Below the pieces are notes generated by a model. It was not told where the DNA came from, made no database searches, and saw nothing but the letters and a program-made list of their open reading frames with translations. From Mycobacterium celatum (GTDB lineage Bacteria; Actinomycetota; Actinomycetes; Mycobacteriales; Mycobacteriaceae), in NCBI RefSeq assembly GCF_002101595.1, contig NZ_LQOM01000028.1, positions 1 through 64,000 on the forward strand: a DNA stretch of 64,000 bases. The letters are read 5' to 3'. The position numbers and the translations under genes were made by a program. Position 1 is the stretch's first letter, and each line of letters opens with the position of its first letter. This document shows positions 27,825 to 39,996 of this stretch, piece by piece.

Positions 27825-29225
27825 TCACCCCTCGTGCAGTAACTCGGCGTGCATGTCTTCCAGGGCCACGCCGTTGGTTTCGCGGACCCAGCGCCACACG
27901 AACACGAACGACAGGACCGCGCATAGCGTGTAGAAGCCGTAGGCGAAGCCGAGCATGTGCCGCAGTGCCGGGAAAGTCACCGCGACGGTGGCGTTGGTGA
28001 TCCACTGTGTGGTGGCCGCCAGCCCCGCCGCGGCGGCCCGGATGCGGTTGGGGAACATCTCGCCCAGCAGCACCCACAGGATAGGGCCCCAGGACACGCC
28101 GAACGCGACGACGAAGAGGTTCGCGGCGACCAAGGCAACCACGGCCGACGCGCCGGCGAGGTGCGGCTTGCCGTGGACGATCGGCGCGCTGGCGAAGGTT
28201 AGTGTCAGTGTGGCCAGCATCACGGCCATGCCCGCCGAACCGCCAAGCAGCAGTGGCTTGCGGCCGACCTTGTCGATCAACGCGATGGCAATCAAGGTGA
28301 TGGCGACGTTGACCACCGAGGTGATCAGGGCGATCGTGAACGACCAGCCCTCGCCGAATCCCACGTGCTCCCACAGCACGTCGGAGTAGAAGAAGATCAC
28401 CGTGATGCCGACGAGCTGCTGAAAACACGCCACCCCCAGCCCCACCCACACGATGCCGTACAGGCCGCCGGTCGGCTTGCGCAGGTCACGCCAGGACGGC
28501 GGCGTCTCGCGCTGCAGCGTCTCGGCGATCCGGTTCACGGTGGGATCCACGTCGCGTTCGTCGAGCAGCCCTGAGAGCACTCGACGGGCTTCCGGAATCC
28601 GCTGTGAGGCAATGAGATAGCGCGGTGATTCGGGGATGCTGAAAGCCAGCAAGCCGTATACCAGCGCCGGAACCATCTCCCCGAGGAATGTCCAGCGCCA
28701 GGCGGCCATGCCCAGCCACAGTTCGCCGCGGCTGCTGCCGGCGATGTGAAACGGCAGCCAGTTCACCGCCAGCGACAAAAAGATGCCGGACACGATCGCG
28801 AGCTGCTGCAACGAGCCGAGCCGGCCGCGGATGTCCGGTGGCGATATCTCGGCGATGTATGCCGGCCCGATCACGGATGCGACCCCGATGCCCAGACCCC
28901 CCACGACGTGGAAGGCGATGAACATCCAGATGCTGCTCGCCAGCCCGGTGCCCAGCCCGCACGCGAAGAACAGCGCAGCGGCCAGCCTCATCATGGGCAG
29001 GCGGCCGGTGCGGTCGGCGACGCGTCCAGCGGTCGTCGCTCCCACGGCCGCCCCGAGCAGTCCCGAGGCCGCCGCGAAGCCGAGGACGGCGTTGCCGATC
29101 TGGAAGTCGGCCTGCAGCGCTCTCACCGCGCCGTTGGTCACCGAAACGTCGTAGCCGAACAGCAGCCCGCCGATCGCGGCCACCGACGCAAATCGAACAG
29201 CACGGGCGGTCACGTCATTCCCCAC
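27825..29225 (-). CDS. MFS sugar-porter family transporter
   Basis: A 466-residue, 12-span membrane transporter. Sugar porter signatures include [15 protein letters not shown] in helix 1, [13 protein letters not shown] in loop 2-3, [55 protein letters not shown] in helix 7, [12 protein letters not shown], and [21 protein letters not shown]. Transport of a hexose or polyol by proton symport is expected; the substrate cannot be read. In M. tuberculosis PPE37 (Rv2123) lies near here instead. Divergent from the enoyl-CoA hydratase gene with 23 bp between starts. Confidence 0.88.
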   Translation of the reverse strand: MGNDVTARAVRFASVAAIGGLLFGYDVSVTNGAVRALQADFQIGNAVLGFAAASGLLGAAVGATTAGRVADRTGRLPMMRLAAALFFACGLGTGLASSIWMFIAFHVVGGLGIGVASVIGPAYIAEISPPDIRGRLGSLQQLAIVSGIFLSLAVNWLPFHIAGSSRGELWLGMAAWRWTFLGEMVPALVYGLLAFSIPESPRYLIASQRIPEARRVLSGLLDERDVDPTVNRIAETLQRETPPSWRDLRKPTGGLYGIVWVGLGVACFQQLVGITVIFFYSDVLWEHVGFGEGWSFTIALITSVVNVAITLIAIALIDKVGRKPLLLGGSAGMAVMLATLTLTFASAPIVHGKPHLAGASAVVALVAANLFVVAFGVSWGPILWVLLGEMFPNRIRAAAAGLAATTQWITNATVAVTFPALRHMLGFAYGFYTLCAVLSFVFVWRWVRETNGVALEDMHAELLHEG

Positions 29226-29237
29226 GGGTTTCCAACG

Positions 29238-29243
29238 TACGGT
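29238..29243 (+). promoter_or_regulatory. Candidate -10 of a leaderless enoyl-CoA hydratase gene
   Basis: TACGGT, 5 nt before the ATG at 29249. There is no room for a ribosome-binding site within the 23-bp divergent gap, which supports leaderless initiation. Confidence 0.4.
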
Positions 29244-29248
29244 GTGGC

Positions 29249-30019
29249 ATGAGCTTCGCCGAGATCGAGGTCACCGTCGACGGCGCCCGCGCCGCGATCA
29301 CGCTGAACCGGCCGGACAAGCTGAATCCACTTTCCACCACCACCTTGACCGAGCTGGTGGAGGCAGCGCGCGAGCTCGACACCCGGTCCGGCGTGAAGGT
29401 AGCGGTGATCTCCGGGCGGGGCCGGGCGTTCAGCGCCGGCGCCGACCTCGCGTCGTTCGCCGCGCAGGCAGGGCCGCCGCCGCGTGAGGCGGCCGACGCC
29501 GGGCGGCGGATGGCCGACGCGATCGAGGCGATGCGGGCGGTGACCGTCGCCCGGATCCACGGTCACTGCGTCGGCGGCGCGGTGGTGCTGGCCGCGGCCT
29601 GCGACCTGCGCATCGCCGCGGACGACACCCGCTTCTCGATTCCCGAGGTCGACCTCGGCATCCCACTGGCCTGGGGCGGCATCCCCCGGCTGGTGCGGGA
29701 GATCGGCCCGGCCTTGACCAAGGAGCTGGTGATGACCTGCCGCCCGTTCGGCGCCGCGGAGGCGTTGACGGCGGGATTCCTGAACAGCGTGGTTCCCGCC
29801 GCCGAGCTTGACGCCGCGGTCGACGAGCTGGTCGGCGTGCTGGTCGACAAGTCGGCGCTGACCCTGACCGCCACCAAGCGGCACACCAACGCCGTCACCG
29901 AAGGCATGGTCGGCACCGCCCGCGCCTGGAACGACGCCGACTCGCTGGTGACCGCGCTGGGCGATCCCGAGTCGCGCGCCGCGGCGCAGGCCTACCTGAA
30001 GCGTCTGGGCCGCGGCTAG
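29249..30019 (+). CDS. Enoyl-CoA hydratase/isomerase family protein
   Basis: A 256-residue crotonase-fold enzyme. It has AAITLNRPDKLNPLS at the N-terminus and the oxyanion-hole segments AVISGRGRAFSAGADLASF and IHGHCVGGAVVLAAACDLRIAADDTRFSIPEVDLGI. The second hydratase glutamate is present in the PEVDLGI position (E at about 139), while the first catalytic Glu region reads CVGGAVVLAAACD, so strict hydratase activity is uncertain. It could act in fatty acid or steroid ring degradation. No operon partner is visible; the next gene is a broken methyltransferase in the opposite direction. Confidence 0.82.
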   Translation: MSFAEIEVTVDGARAAITLNRPDKLNPLSTTTLTELVEAARELDTRSGVKVAVISGRGRAFSAGADLASFAAQAGPPPREAADAGRRMADAIEAMRAVTVARIHGHCVGGAVVLAAACDLRIAADDTRFSIPEVDLGIPLAWGGIPRLVREIGPALTKELVMTCRPFGAAEALTAGFLNSVVPAAELDAAVDELVGVLVDKSALTLTATKRHTNAVTEGMVGTARAWNDADSLVTALGDPESRAAAQAYLKRLGRG

Positions 30020-30022
30020 CGG

Positions 30023-31035
30023 CTAGCGCTCGGCGACGACGCCGAACAGCGGATCGGTGGCGAGCAGCCGGTGGAACGAGACGGCGCGGTAGCCGGCGCC
30101 GGTGAGCGCGTCGGCGACGTCGGTGCGTTGTGGCAGCGGCCAGCAACCGGCAGTGGCACGCAAGACAAGGTCCAATTCGGCTGCAGACAGGGATTTTCCG
30201 GCGAACATCGAGGTCAATACCAGCCGGCCGGTTGGCGCGAGGCGCCGTCGCAGATCCGCAAGCAAGGTGCGCCGCTCCGCCGGCGAGAAATAGTAGATGT
30301 TGTTGTGCAGGGTGACCAGCTCGAACGGGCCGGCGAGCTTCCGCGAGGTTCGAGTCGCGTATGTCGGCATGCAGGACGGTGCATCGGTCGGCCAGTCCCC
30401 ACGCCGCGAAGTTCGCCGACGCAAGCGCGACGACGCGCTCCGGCAGATCGATAGCGACCGCGGACAGCTGCGGGCACGCCTGCACCGCGTGCCGAACGTA
30501 TATACCTGTGCCACAACCGATTTCCAGCATTGTGCGAGCGGGTCGGTCCTCGACGAGTCGACGGACGAAGCGCGCGATGAATGGTTCGACCAGCCGCGAA
30601 CCTTGTGCGACCACCTCGTCGTACTCCTTGAGGTACGGGCCGCGTTCGCCGCTCTGCAACCGCGCCGGCAGGTCGCGGTAGACGTCGCCGCGGTAGTCCG
30701 CCAGCTCCGCAGTGAACCCGCGAACACCCTCGCCGCCTGGCGAGGCAAAGCGCGGACTCGGCTGCCTTTGAGGCGATATCGGCCGTTGCGGCAACGCAAT
30801 CCCCGATCGCGACACCGACGTCGAGCAATCCTGTGAGTAAGTCGACGTCGGCGATGCCGATGGTCCGGCGCAGCTCGTCGACGGTCGCCGGTTTGCGCAG
30901 TGCCGCTATCAAACCGATCCGCTCGGCCGCGCCGAGAAAACGAACCCGACTGAGCCCACGCGAATCGGCGAGTATGCCCAGGGTGGCCCGCACATTCTTC
31001 AGCGCGTTGGCGGGGGGGCAACCACCATCGCGCAC
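30023..31035 (-). pseudogene. SAM-dependent methyltransferase, frameshifted
   Basis: One methyltransferase spread over three frames. Frame A from 31035 encodes the winged-helix part (LGILADSRGLSRVRFLGAAE, TVDELRRTIGIADVDLLTGL). The sense then moves near 30805 (GRYRLKGSRVRAL) and again near 30755 to a frame carrying GVRGFTAELADYRGDVYRDL and the SAM motif MLEIGCGTGIYVRHA. Near 30340 it moves to a third frame with ELVTLHNNIYYFSPAERR, RLAPTGRLVLTS and the C-terminus to 30023. The order suggests an O-methyltransferase-like enzyme with a dimerisation domain. Three indels make an assembly error less likely than decay. Neighbouring metH is intact and starts a separate unit. Confidence 0.8.
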
Positions 31036-31045
31036 GCATCCAGCC

Positions 31046-34780
<3,735 letters not shown>

Positions 34781-34787
34781 GTACGTT

Positions 34788-34884
34788 CCTTCCGTAGCGG
34801 AAGGCGTCCTTGACTCTGCCGAGCGTGGCGGATGCCGGACAGGGGCAGGCCCCCTCCAGAAACCGTTGCAACGCCTCTCGACGG
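34788..34884 (-). promoter_or_regulatory. Probable S-adenosylhomocysteine riboswitch in the metH leader
   Basis: Read on the minus strand: CCGTCGAG (34877-34884) can pair with CTCGGCAG (34816-34823) as P1. AGGCGT (34871-34876) can pair with ACGCCT (34802-34807) as P2. A GTTGCAAC-type loop and a downstream CAAGG could form the pseudoknot of SAH riboswitches. The start of metH follows a 7-bp hairpin CCTTCCG/CGGAAGG (34788-34804) that buries the GGAAGG ribosome-binding site. Its 5' strand shares 34802-34804 with P2, so ligand-stabilised P2 would free the site: an ON switch, as known for SAH riboswitches. Identity is from pairing logic, not a covariance search. Confidence 0.55.
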
Positions 34885-34957
34885 TGAGAAGCCTACGTCG
34901 TCACCCGACGTCTGGACGCCCCCGGCTCAGCTCGACCCGGTGGAAGTCATCCCCACA

Positions 34958-34963
34958 AGCATA
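34958..34963 (-). promoter_or_regulatory. Possible -10 box of metH
   Basis: TATGCT on the minus strand, about 75 nt upstream of the first riboswitch helix. No clear -35. Placed by its agreement with the mycobacterial -10 pattern TANNNT. Confidence 0.3.
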
Positions 34964-35019
34964 GCCCGTCTATCAATTCAGGTCGGTTTGTCGCCACGTC
35001 GCCAGCTTCCCACAGGCCT

Positions 35020-35025
35020 TAGGCT
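35020..35025 (+). promoter_or_regulatory. Candidate -10 of the leaderless PAC2 gene
   Basis: TAGGCT, 6 nt before the GTG at 35032. The same hexamer and distance recur at 22928 and 36393. Confidence 0.5.
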
Positions 35026-35031
35026 GAATTC

Positions 35032-35910
35032 GTGACCTCGCCGGATACCAGCGACAAGCTGCCCGAACTGCACAACACGATCGTCGTGGCCGCGTTCGAG
35101 GGCTGGAACGACGCCGGCGACGCGGCCAGCGATGCCCTCGAGCATCTCGACGCCATCTGGGAGGCCGAGCCGATCGTCGAGATCGACGACGAGGCCTACT
35201 ACGACTACCAGGTCAACCGGCCGGTGATTCGCCAGGTCGACGGCGTCACCCGGGAGCTGGTGTGGCCGTCGATGCGGATCTCGCACTGCCGCCCGCCCGG
35301 CAGCGACCGCGACATCGTGCTGATGAACGGCGTGGAGCCCAACATGCGCTGGCGCACGTTCTGCGCCGAGCTGCTGGCGATCGCCGACAAGCTCAACGTC
35401 GACACCGTGGTGATCCTGGGCGCTTTGCTGGCCGACACGCCGCACACCCGGCCGGTGCCGGTATCCGGCGCGGCCTACTCGCCGGAATCGGCGCGCCGCT
35501 TTGGTCTGCAGGAAACCCGCTACAAGGGGCCGACGGGGATCGCCGGGGTGTTCCAGGACGCCTGCGTTGCCGCGGGGATCCCGGCGGTGACGTTCTGGGC
35601 GGCGGTGCCGCACTACGTGTCACAGCCGCCTAACCCGAAGGCGACGGTGGCGCTGCTGCGCCGCGTCGAAGATGTGCTCGACATCGAGGTGCCGCTGGGC
35701 GATCTGCCGGCGCAGGCCGAGGAGTGGGAGCAGGCGGTCAGCGAGATGACCGCCGAGGACGACGAGATCGCCGAGTACGTCGCCTCGTTGGAGCAGCGCG
35801 GCGACGCCGAGGTCGACATGCACGAGGCGCTGGGCAAGATCGACGGCGACGCGCTGGCCGCCGAGTTCGAGCGTTACCTGCGGCGTCGGCGTCCGGGCTA
35901 CGGGCGGTAG
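35032..35910 (+). CDS. PAC2 family protein, Rv2125-like
   Basis: A 292-residue protein of the PAC2 family, whose archaeal and eukaryotic members act as proteasome assembly chaperones. It has VVAAFEGWNDAGDAASDALEHL at the N-terminus, VLMNGVEPNMRWRTFCAELL, VILGALLADTPHTRPVP and PAVTFWAAVPHYVSQPPNPKATVALL. The C-terminal helical region is acidic. The actinobacterial role is not known, and this gene is not beside the proteasome locus. Starts with GTG on a probably leaderless transcript. Divergent from metH across 251 bp. Confidence 0.85.
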   Translation: MTSPDTSDKLPELHNTIVVAAFEGWNDAGDAASDALEHLDAIWEAEPIVEIDDEAYYDYQVNRPVIRQVDGVTRELVWPSMRISHCRPPGSDRDIVLMNGVEPNMRWRTFCAELLAIADKLNVDTVVILGALLADTPHTRPVPVSGAAYSPESARRFGLQETRYKGPTGIAGVFQDACVAAGIPAVTFWAAVPHYVSQPPNPKATVALLRRVEDVLDIEVPLGDLPAQAEEWEQAVSEMTAEDDEIAEYVASLEQRGDAEVDMHEALGKIDGDALAAEFERYLRRRRPGYGR

Positions 35911-35945
35911 TCAATCGCGCCGATGGCGGCCAATTGGGCCGCGAC

Positions 35946-35951
35946 GATACT
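35946..35951 (+). promoter_or_regulatory. Candidate -10 of a small remnant gene
   Basis: GATACT, 6 nt before a GTG at 35958. The architecture matches the other leaderless starts in the window. Confidence 0.4.
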
Positions 35952-35957
35952 CACTGC

Positions 35958-36190
35958 GTGCCGATGATGATCCTGCTCTGCAAGAGGCGCTGGCGAAATA
36001 CCATACGCCGAACCGCCGAACCACACGCCAAGTCGATAACGCCGCGGCTGTCGTGTTGCTAATTAGCCACGGCGCCTTGATATTTGGAACGACCGCGACG
36101 CTGTGGGGGGCGGTACACAACGAAGCCTGTTCGTATCTGCAATGCGGGACCAAGCCTGGTTCAGTCAGGCATTTGGGGTCGGGGGGATAA
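35958..36190 (+). pseudogene. Frameshifted small membrane-protein gene
   Basis: The GTG at 35958 opens only a 34-codon frame. The adjacent frame from 35960 reads ADDDPALQEALAKYHTPNRR, then a hydrophobic helix (AAAVVLLISHGALIFGTTAT) and ends at TAA 36188-36190. One missing base directly after GTG would join start and body into about 77 residues. The body has no start of its own. I do not recognise the family. It may be a decayed gene or contain a sequence error. Confidence 0.4.
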
Positions 36191-36392
36191 CCGGCGGGAT
36201 CACCTTTTGGCAGACCTGACGCTCTCGGTACTGCGTATCACTTGACACAAACTCGCTTTCTTCGTGCACTTGATCGGATGCGCACAACCGGCCCTGTGGG
36301 TCGCGACGTCCGCGATGATCAGCGAGGCAGGCATCTTCTAGCGGGGCGATTGAGGTTTGCCCACATTCAGCAGCTTTGACCCTTGGGTGCTC

Positions 36393-36398
36393 TAGGCT
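36393..36398 (+). promoter_or_regulatory. Candidate -10 of the EspC-like gene
   Basis: TAGGCT followed by 6 nt and then ACG at the position where the neighbouring paralogue has its GTG. It places the expected leaderless start at 36405. Confidence 0.45.
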
Positions 36399-36404
36399 GA
36401 CGCC

Positions 36405-36725
36405 ACGGCGGAGCAGTTCGAGGTCGACGCGGAGTCGTTGCGTACCAGCGGCAACTTCAGCCGGTCGGCCGCCGCATCCGCCAAGAAGGCCGCGAACGTG
36501 TTAGCTCAGGCGAAGCTGCCGTACGGCATGTTCGGTGACTTCGATGAGGCGAATCTTTTTGGGGCGCTCGTTTCCACTGTCTGCGAGGAACACGTGCAGC
36601 GGCTACACGCCGACTACGTCGCCTTGACAGACATAGCGGACAGGGCATATGCGGCCGCGGATGCGATCGCCGATGCGACACCGGCCAGCGATCAGGCGAC
36701 AAATGCCAGTCAAAGGAACGATTGA
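36405..36725 (+). CDS. EspC-like type VII secretion target, first of pair; start codon reads ACG
   Basis: A 106-residue helical protein: AEQFEVDAESLRTSGNFSRS, AAASAKKAANVLAQAKLP, a YGMFGDFDEANLFGALVSTV turn, then a long second helix ending ADRAYAAADAIADAT. The pattern (short strand, helix, glycine turn, helix) fits the EspC/DUF2580 family of ESX-associated proteins and aligns with the next gene. By that alignment and the upstream TAGGCT box, translation should begin at 36405, but the codon is ACG. The only in-frame standard start is TTG 36438, which would remove 11 residues. It may therefore be silent, shortened, or initiated at ACG. Confidence 0.6.
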   Translation, partial: TAEQFEVDAESLRTSGNFSRSAAASAKKAANVLAQAKLPYGMFGDFDEANLFGALVSTVCEEHVQRLHADYVALTDIADRAYAAADAIADATPASDQATNASQRND

Positions 36726-36768
36726 TCGTTGCTACGAAAAGGTGCCGGATGTAGCTCCGAGCAGATGT

Positions 36769-36774
36769 TAGCCT
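36769..36774 (+). promoter_or_regulatory. Candidate -10 of the second EspC-like gene
   Basis: TAGCCT, 6 nt before the GTG at 36781. The second gene of the pair thus seems to have its own leaderless promoter despite following the first by only 55 bp. Confidence 0.45.
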
Positions 36775-36780
36775 GCTGGT

Positions 36781-38693
<1,913 letters not shown>

Positions 38694-38697
38694 CGGC

Positions 38698-39411
38698 GTG
38701 CACCATCTGAATACATTCTTTATCGTCACCGGCGCTTTCGGTATTCTGCTTCCGACGGTGATACCGTCCAAGAGCCCCCAAGCAGAACGCCGCATCTTCT
38801 GGATCGGCTTTCTAACCGCTTCTATATCCGCGTTCTTTATCGCCTACCCCCCCGACTGGAAGGCGGGAATCGTTTGGGCATTGCTCGCAAGTTTCACGAT
38901 GATAGTCAGGGCGTACTTCAGCACTTCGTATATCAAGATTCGCGGCAAGGTTCACGCATTCCACGTCGAGGACAGCCGACCCGACCTCACTCCGGACAGC
39001 GGAACACCATCAAGCATTGACTATCCCGGCCGCGACCCAGCACCTGATGCTTACGGCGGCCTGGGATTGACCACCGCCAAGAAAATGTGGTGGCTCATGG
39101 TTTTCCTCATGGCCCTGTGTGCACTAGGAGTTGCTGAATACTTTCATTTTAAGGATAGCCTTTGGAGTGCTGCTTTGGCGGCGGCCGTCGTGGTGATAAT
39201 TGCTACCGCCCTTGGTCACATGGATGCGAGCTGGGAATATCCAATCGCCCGCAGGCAGCGCATCCAATTCGGTGCTGCTTCAATCATTACCCTCGGGGTG
39301 TTCGCGGTTTTCTATCTGGGGGCATACTATGCTGGAAAGCGGTGGCCGTGGCGCAATAAGCGGTCCCTCGAGTATCGCGCACACCCGCGCCACCAAAAGA
39401 TGTGGCCCTAG
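38698..39411 (+). CDS. Polytopic membrane protein, possible immunity partner
   Basis: A 237-residue protein starting VHHLNTFFIVTGAFGILLPT (GTG, 4 bp after the effector stop). About six membrane spans are visible: 7-22, 35-50, 55-75, then after a 60-residue hydrophilic loop three more (MWWLMVFLMALCALGVAEYF, AALAAAVVVIIATALG, IITLGVFAVFYLGAYYAG). Codon usage is less GC-rich than in flanking core genes, which suggests transfer. No family was recognised. The close coupling to a glycine-zipper protein makes an immunity or membrane-anchor role possible. Confidence 0.6.
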   Translation: MHHLNTFFIVTGAFGILLPTVIPSKSPQAERRIFWIGFLTASISAFFIAYPPDWKAGIVWALLASFTMIVRAYFSTSYIKIRGKVHAFHVEDSRPDLTPDSGTPSSIDYPGRDPAPDAYGGLGLTTAKKMWWLMVFLMALCALGVAEYFHFKDSLWSAALAAAVVVIIATALGHMDASWEYPIARRQRIQFGAASIITLGVFAVFYLGAYYAGKRWPWRNKRSLEYRAHPRHQKMWP

Positions 39412-39449
39412 CCAACACCACTTGAGAACCGTTACGAACAGCCAGGCGA

Positions 39450-39869
39450 TCAGCCGTAGTAGGCGAAGCTACAAGTAGGCCGCGGTTCGGTCTTGAACGA
39501 CGCAAGCTTGCCATCCAAGATGATGGAACAGGTGAGATCGATGTCACTGCCGTCGGCGGTTACTTCCGACTCGACTTCGTCATAGACGGTGTACTGCTTT
39601 TCCCACGGCAGCGTCACATTCGTCTCGGTCTGCTCTGGCCCTCCGTTGATCCGGTAGCGGATTGTCACTTGGGCGTCGCCGCCGAGGACCTTCATTACCG
39701 CCGTGCCGACTGGCTTGCCAGGAGGTGCCGCTGACGCCGACGTTGTGGCCTTTGAAGTCAACGGACTGGCGGTGTCTGCGACTGGTGTTCCGCTGATATT
39801 GGTGGTGCATCCCGCAGCAAAAGCGCCAGCTGATACAACGCTCGCAATCACCTCGCACCACCGACGCAT
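39450..39869 (-). CDS. Lipoprotein with MmpS-like domain
   Basis: A 139-residue lipoprotein. The signal peptide MRRWCEVIASVVSAGAFAAGC ends in a lipobox (AAGC). A Ser/Thr/Ala linker follows, then a small beta domain: TIRYRINGGPEQTETNVTLPW and DIDLTCSIILDGKLASF. The NVTLPW and CSI(I)LDGK elements match the C-terminal domain of MmpS proteins (for example LPW and CRITVDGE in MmpS5), but the membrane helix is replaced by a lipid anchor and no mmpL gene is near. It faces the membrane protein gene tail to tail. The start at 39869 was chosen for the signal peptide. Confidence 0.65.
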   Translation of the reverse strand: MRRWCEVIASVVSAGAFAAGCTTNISGTPVADTASPLTSKATTSASAAPPGKPVGTAVMKVLGGDAQVTIRYRINGGPEQTETNVTLPWEKQYTVYDEVESEVTADGSDIDLTCSIILDGKLASFKTEPRPTCSFAYYG

Positions 39870-39996
39870 GCCCGGAGCATACGACGGCCGGCGTCGGTGT
39901 CGGGACGAAAGCCGCGGAAGCTGCTGCTCGGCATTTCGACGGTTGTCGGCAGTCAAACGCAGAGCTGCTCGCGCCGCTACGAGCAGTGCTGAACGG

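Larger units (their letters stand above)
35911..36404. other. 494-bp gap at the left end of the accessory island
   Basis: No intact gene is visible. It contains a leaderless-type -10 with a frameshifted small gene (35958-36190). About 200 bp of lower-GC sequence follows, with no ORF supported by codon pattern, and then the -10 box of the EspC-like gene at 36393. A TTGACA at 36242 has no matching -10. Confidence 0.5.

Noticed and set aside
35724-36062. 112-codon plus-strand ORF overlapping the PAC2 3' end
   Set aside because: It is an out-of-frame reading of PAC2 for half its length and has Arg/Gly-rich shadow composition.
36242-36247. TTGACA as a -35 box in the island gap
   Set aside because: No acceptable -10 lies 16-19 nt downstream and no gene begins in the next 140 bp.
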